DNA of 64,000 bases, from the NCBI GenBank assembly GCA_007844125.1, contig CM017559.1:69146546-69210545 (forward strand). Reading direction: 5' to 3'. Source of the DNA: Sinonovacula constricta. Taxonomy: Eukaryota > Mollusca > Bivalvia > Cardiida > Solecurtidae. Positions 57,901 to 64,000 of the stretch are shown piece after piece. Numbering within the stretch: the stretch's first letter is position 1; each line of letters starts with the position of its first letter. The notes beneath the pieces were generated by a model. That model made no database searches. It was given only the letters and a program-made list of their open reading frames with translations, and was not told the DNA's origin. Made by a program: the position numbers and the translations under genes.

Positions 57901-60900
57901 ATCACTACTTGATCAGTCACCACGGACACTTTGGTCAGTCACCACTTGATCAGTCACCACTGACACTTTGGTCAATCACCACTGACACCTTGGCCGGTCA
58001 CTACTTGATCAATCACCACTGGCACTTTTGTTAGTCACCACTGACAATTTGGTCAGTCACCACTGACACTTTGGTCAGTCAACACTGACATTTTGGTCAG
58101 TCACTACTGGCATTTGTTCAGTCACCGCTGACGCTTTGGTCAGTCACCACTGACACTTTGTTCGGTTACCGCTGATACTTTGCTCAGACCATATGGATCA
58201 GTCACCACTTGATCATTCACCACTGACACTTTGGTCAGTCACCACTTAATCAGTCACCACTTGAACAGCCACCACTGTCACTTTGTCAGTCACCACTTGA
58301 TCAGTCACCACTTGATCAGTCACCTCTTGATCAGTCACCACTGACACTTTGTTCAGTCATTACTTGATCACTCACCGCTTACACTTTGGTCAGTCACCAT
58401 TGACACTTTGGTCCGTCACCACTGACACTTTGGTCGGTCGCCACTGACACTTTGGTCAGTCACCACTGACACTTTGTTCAGTCCCTACTTGAGCAGTCAC
58501 CGCTGACACTTTGGTCAGTCACCATTGACACTTTGGTCGGTCACCATTGACAGTTTGATCGGTCACTACTGACACTTTGGTCAGTCACCACTGACACTTT
58601 GGTCAGTCACTACTTGATCAGTCACCGCTTACACTTTGGTCCGTCACCATTTACACTTTGGTCGGTCACCACTGACACTTTGGTCAATCACCACTGACAC
58701 TTTGGTCAGTCACCATTTACACTTTGGTCGGTCACCACTGACACTTTGGTCAATCACCACTGACACTTTGGTCGGTCACCACTTGATCAGTCACCGCTGA
58801 CACTTTGGTCAGTCAACACTTGGTCAATCACCACTGTCACTTTGGTCAATCACCACTGACACTTTGGCCGGTCACCACTTGATCTGTCACCACTGACACT
58901 TTGGTTAGTCACCACTGGCAATTTGGTCAGTCACCACTGACACTTAATTCAGTCACCGCTGACACTTTGGTCAGTCACCACTGACACGTTGGTCGGTTAC
59001 CGCTGATACTTTGCTCAGTCCCCAATGGATCAGTCACCACTTGATCAGTCACCACTGTCACTTTGGTCAGTCACCACTTGATCAGTCACCACTTGATCAG
59101 TCACCACTGACACTTTGGTCAGTCATTACTTGATCAGTCAACGCTGACATTTTAGTCAGTCACTTCTTGATCAGTCACCACTGACACTTTGGTCAGTCAC
59201 CGCTTATACTTTGGTCAGTCACCACTGACACTTTGGTCAGTTACCACTGACACTTTGGTCAGTCACCACTGACACTTTGGTCAGTCACCACTTGATCAGT
59301 CACCACTTGTTCAGTCACCGCTGACACTTTGGTCAGTCACCACTGACACTTTGGTATGTTACCGCTGATACTTTGCTCAGTCCCCAATGGATCAATCACC
59401 AATTGATCAGTCACCACTGTCCCTTTGGTCAGTCACCACTTGATCAGTCACCACTTGATCTGTTACCACTTGATCAGTCACCACTGACACTTTGGTCAGT
59501 CATTACTTGATCAGTCACCGCTGACACTTTGTTCAGTCACCATTGACACTTTGGTCAGTCACCACTGACACTTTGGTCGGTTACCGCTGATACTTTGCTC
59601 AGTCCCCAATGGATCAGTCACCACTTGATCAGTCACCACTGTCACTTTGGTCAGTCACCACTTGATCAGTCACCACTTGATCAGTCACCACTGACACTTT
59701 GGTCAGTCATTACTTGATCAGTGACCGCTGACATTTTGGTCAGTCACTTCTTGATCAGTCACCACTGACACTTTGGTCAGTCATTACTTGATCAGTCACC
59801 GCTGACATTTTTGTCAGTCACTTCTTGATCAGTCACCACTGACACTTTGGTCAGTCACCGCTGACACTTTGGCCAGTCACCACTGACACTTTGGTCAGTT
59901 ACCACTGACACTTTGGTCAGTCACCACTGACACTTTGGTCAGTCACCACTTCATCAGTCACCACTTGTTCAATCACCGCTGACACTTTGGTCAGTCACCA
60001 CTGACACTTTGGTCGGTTACCGCTGATACTTTGCTCAGTCCCAAATGGATCAGTCTCCACTTGATCAGTCACCACTGTCACTTTGGTAAGTCAACACTTG
60101 ATCAGTCACCACTTGATCAGTCACCACTGACACATTGGTCAGTCATTCCTTGATCAATCACCGCTGACACTTTGGTCCGTCACCATTGACACTTTGGTCA
60201 GTCACCACTGACACTTTGGTCGGTCACCACTGACACTTTGGTCAGCCACCGCTGACACTTTGGTCAGTTACCGCTGACACTTTGGTCAGTCACAACTGAC
60301 ATTTTGGTCAGTCACCGCTGACACTTTGGTCAGTTACCACTGACACTTTGATCAGTCACCACTGACACTTTGGTCAGTCACCACTTGATCAGTCACCACT
60401 TGATCAGTCACCACTGACACTTTGGTCAGTCACTACTTGATCAATCACTACTTGATTAGTCACCACGGACACTTTGGTCAGTCACCACTTGATCAGTCAC
60501 CACTGACACTTTGGTCAATCACCACTGACACCTTGGCCGGTCACTACTTGATCAATCACCACTGACACATTTGTTAGTCACCACTGACAATTTGGTCAGT
60601 CACCACTGACACTTTGGTCAGTCAACACTGACATTTTGGTCAGTCACTGCTGACACTTTGTTCAGTCACCGCTGACGCTTTGGTCAGTCACCACTGACAC
60701 TTTGTTCGGTTACCGCTGATACTTTGCTCAGACCCCAATGGATCAGTCACCACTTGATCATTGACCACTGACACTTTGGTCAGTCACCACTTAATCAGTC
60801 ACCACTTGAACAGCCACCACTGTCACTTTGTCAGTCACCACTTGATCAGTCACCACTTGATCAGTCACCTCTTGATCAGTCACCACTGACACTTTGTTCA

Positions 60901-63900
60901 GTCATTACTTGATCAGTCACCGCTTACACTTTGGTCAGTCACCATTGACACTTTGGTCCGTCACCACTGACACTTTGGTCGGTCGCCACTGACACTTTGG
61001 TCAGTCACCACTGACACTTTGTTCAGTCCCTACTTGAGCAGTCACCGCTGACACTTTGGTCAGTCACCATTGACACTTTGGTCGGTCACCATTGACAGTT
61101 TGATCGGTCACTACTGACACTTTGGTCAGTCACCACTGACACTTTGGTCAGTCACTACTTGATCAGTCACTGCTGACACTTTGGTCAGTCACCATTGACA
61201 CTTTGTTCGGTCACCACTGACACTTTGGTCAGTCACCACTGACACTTTGGTCAGTAACTACTTGATCAGTCACCGCTTACACTTTGGTCCGTCACCATTT
61301 ACACTTTGGTCGGTCACCACTGACACTTTGGTCAATCACCACTGACACTTTGGTCAGTCACCACTTGATCAGTCACCGCTGACACTTTGGTCAGTCAACA
61401 CTTGGTCAATCACCTCTGTCACTTTGGTCAATCACCACTGACACTTTGGCCGGTCACCACTTGATCTGTCACCACTGACACTTTGGTTAGTCACCACTGA
61501 CAATTTGGTCAGTCACCACTGACACTTAATTCAGTCACCGCTGACACTTTGGTCAGTCACCACTGACACGTTGGTCGGTTACCGCTGATACTTTGCTCAG
61601 TCCCCAATGGATCAGTCACCACTTGATCAGTCACCACTGTCACTTTGGTCAGTCACCACTTGATCAGTCACGACTTGATCAGTCACCACTGACACTTTGG
61701 TCAGTCATTACTTGATCAGTCAACGCTGACATTTTGGTCAGTCACTTCTTGATCAGTCACCACTGACACTTTGGTCAGTCACGGCTTACACTTTGGTCAG
61801 TCACCACTGACAATTAGGTCAGTTACCACTGACACTTTGGTCAGTCACCACTGACACTTTGGTCAGTCACCACTTGATCAGTCACCACTTGTTCAGTCAC
61901 CGCTGACACTTTGGTCAGTCACCACTGACACTTTGGTCGGTTACCGCTGATACTTTGCTCAGTCCCCAATGGATCAATCACCACTTGATCAGTCACCACT
62001 GTCCCTTTGGTCAGTCACCACTTGATTGGTCACCACTTGATCTGTTACCAATTGATCAGTCACCACTGACACTTTGGTCAGTCATTACTTGATCAGTCAC
62101 CACGGACACTTTGGTCAGTCACCACTTGATCAGTCACCACTGACACTTTGGTCAATCACCACTGACACCTTGGCCGGTCACTACTTGATCAATCACCACT
62201 GACACTTTTGTTAGTCACCACTGACAATTTGGTCAGTCACCACTGACACTTTGGTCAGTCAACACTGACATTTTGGTCAGTCACTGCTGACACTTTGTTC
62301 AGTCACCGCTGACGCTTTGGTCAGTCTCCACTGACACTTTGTTCGGTTACCGCTGATACTTTGCTCAGACCCCAATGGATCAGTCACCACTTGATCATTC
62401 ACCACTGACACTTTGGTCAGTCACCACTTAATCAGTCACCACTTGAACAGCCACCACTGTCACTTTGTCAGTCACCACTTGATCAGTCACCACTTGATCA
62501 GTCACCTCTTGATCAGTCACCACTGACACTTTGTTCAGTCATTACTTGATCAGTCACCGCTTACACTTTGGTCAGTCACCATTGACACTTTGGTCCGTCA
62601 CCACTGACACTTTGGTCGGTCGCCACTGACACTTTGGTCAGTCACCACTGACACTTTGTTCAGTCCCTACTTGAGCAGTCACCGCTGACTCTTTGGTCAG
62701 TCACCATTGACACTTTGGTCGGTCACCATTGACAGTTTGATCGGTCACTACTGACACTTTGGTCAGTCACCACTGACACTTTGGTCAGTCACTACTTGAT
62801 CAGTCACTGCTGACACTTTGGTCAGTCACCATTGACACTTTGTTCGGTCACCACTGACACTTTGGTCAGTCACCACTGACACTTTGGTCAGTAACTACTT
62901 GATCAGTCACCGCTTACACTTTGGTCCGTCACCATTTACACTTTGGTCGGTCACCACTGACACTTTGGTCAATCACCACTGACACTTTGGTCAGTCACCA
63001 CTTGATCAGTCACCGCTGACACTTTGGTCAGTCAACACTTGGTCAATCACCACTGTCACTTTGGTCAATCACCACTGACACTTTGGCCGGTCACCACTTG
63101 ATCTGTCACCACTGACACTTTGGTTAGTCACCACTGACAATTTGGTCAGTCACCACTGACACTTAATTCAGTCACCGCTGACACTTTGGTCAGTCACCAC
63201 TGACACGTTGGTCGGTTACCGCTGATACTTTGCTCAGTCCCCAATGGATCAGTCACCACTTGATCAGTCACCACTGTCACTTTGGTCAGTCACCACTTGA
63301 TCAGTCACGACTTGATCAGTCACCACTGACACTTTGGTCAGTCATTACTTGATCAGTCAACGCTGACATTTTGGTCAGTCACTTCTTGATCAGTCACCAC
63401 TGACACTTTGGTCAGTCACGGCTTACACTTTGGTCAGTCACCACTGACAATTAGGTCAGTTACCACTGACACTTTGGTCAGTCACCACTGACACTTTGGT
63501 CAGTCACCACTTGATCAGTCACCACTTGTTCAGTCACCGCTGACACTTTGGTCAGTCACCACTGACACTTTGGTCGGTTACCGCTGATACTTTGCTCAGT
63601 CCCCAATGGATCAATCACCACTTGATCAGTCACCACTGTCCCTTTGGTCAGTCACCACTTGATTGGTCACCACTTGATCTGTTACCAATTGATCAGTCAC
63701 CACTGACACTTTGGTCAGTCATTACTTGATCAGTCACCGCTGACACTTTGGTCCGTCACCATTGACACTTTGGTCGGTCACAACTGACACTTTAGTCAGC
63801 CACCGCTGACACTTTAGTCAGTTACCGCTGACACTTTGGTCAGTCACCACTGACACTTTGGTCAGTCACCACTTGATCAGTCACCACTGACACTTTGGTC

Positions 63901-64000
63901 AGTCACCGCTGACACTTTGGTCAGTCACCACTGACACTTTGGTCAGTTACCACTGACACTTTGGTCAGTTACCACTGACACTTTGGTCAGTCACCACTTG
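48971..64000. repeat. Giant minisatellite (over 15 kb, continues past window end)
   Basis: An uninterrupted array of two interleaved unit types. The 22-bp unit consists of GTCAGT-CACC-ACTGAC followed by ACTTTG. The 15-bp unit reads CAGTCACCACTTGAT. At about 20 bases per unit this is on the order of 700 units. Both unit types have dyad symmetry: GTCAGT is the complement of ACTGAC around CACC, and adjoining 15-bp units place GATCA against TGATC. Frequent variants are CACCGCTGAC, GGTCGGTCACC, GTTACCACTG and TTGTTCAGTC. Stops fall in every frame, so it is not coding. No unique spacers occur. Confidence 0.97.
60450..63723. repeat. Higher-order duplication, 1,637-bp period
   Basis: Rare variants recur at exactly 1,637 bp: CACTTAATTC at 61523 and 63160, and ACTGACACCTTGGCCGG at 60524 and 62161. 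The two copies share other private variants, so the block was duplicated recently. Earlier relatives sit 2.54-2.58 kb upstream (57981, 58941). Confidence 0.88.

Noticed and set aside
48971..64000. CRISPR-like array of short repeats
   Set aside because: Units are contiguous, with no unique spacers of constant length; unit length alternates between 22 and 15 bp; and the surroundings are eukaryotic.

Overview
The window looks like non-genic, transposon-rich DNA from an invertebrate animal. It is AT-rich, carries very long (TA)n, (CA)n and (GA)n tracts, and every recognisable protein domain belongs to eukaryotic mobile elements or an endogenous virus. The mix (Ty3/gypsy, a Penelope-like element with an N-terminal GIY-YIG domain, several non-LTR lineages, a ZMYM1-like hAT, tRNA-derived SINEs) suggests a bivalve or other mollusc. 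That is an inference; no host gene fixes the taxon. There are no bacterial operons, rRNA genes, intact tRNA genes or CRISPR arrays.

Layout. 1-2040 (minus) is a decayed parvovirus capsid gene with a recognisable VP1 phospholipase A2 motif. At about 2041-2050 it abuts the 3' half of a Ty3/gypsy element (RT end, RNase H, then an LTR at 3107-3838); two further copies of that LTR lie at 19800 and 33175. 3.8-23.6 kb is mostly unassignable AT-rich sequence. It holds small inverted-repeat elements, a mariner-like transposase relic (about 17.6-18.2 kb), a 30-bp tandem repeat, long microsatellites, and three weak host-exon candidates (8829-9029, 12820-12887, and an ORF at 20940-22016 split by a 0.6-kb inverted-repeat element). 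23.6-30.4 kb is a nested cluster: a LINE ORF1 fragment, a Penelope-like element of Naiad type on the minus strand, inverted and partial copies of its terminus on both sides, and a SINE with a 13-bp target-site duplication. 34.0-37.3 kb is a hAT-type DNA transposon with matching terminal repeats; a related non-coding element follows at 39.0 kb. 40-48 kb holds three decayed minus-strand non-LTR retrotransposons.

The last 15 kb (48,971 to the window end) is one uninterrupted minisatellite. It is built from 22-bp and 15-bp units, each with dyad symmetry, and contains long higher-order duplications including an exact 1,637-bp register near the end. Just before it is a short CpG-containing stretch with promoter-type motifs (E-box, YY1-type, a TTTCGCC/GGCGAAA palindrome, CRE).

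The genes here do not form a pathway. Nearly all coding sequence is broken by frameshifts, stops or internal deletions. The most notable items are the endogenous parvovirus, the domain-permuted Penelope-like element with palindromic ends, and the giant dyad minisatellite beside a promoter-like region.
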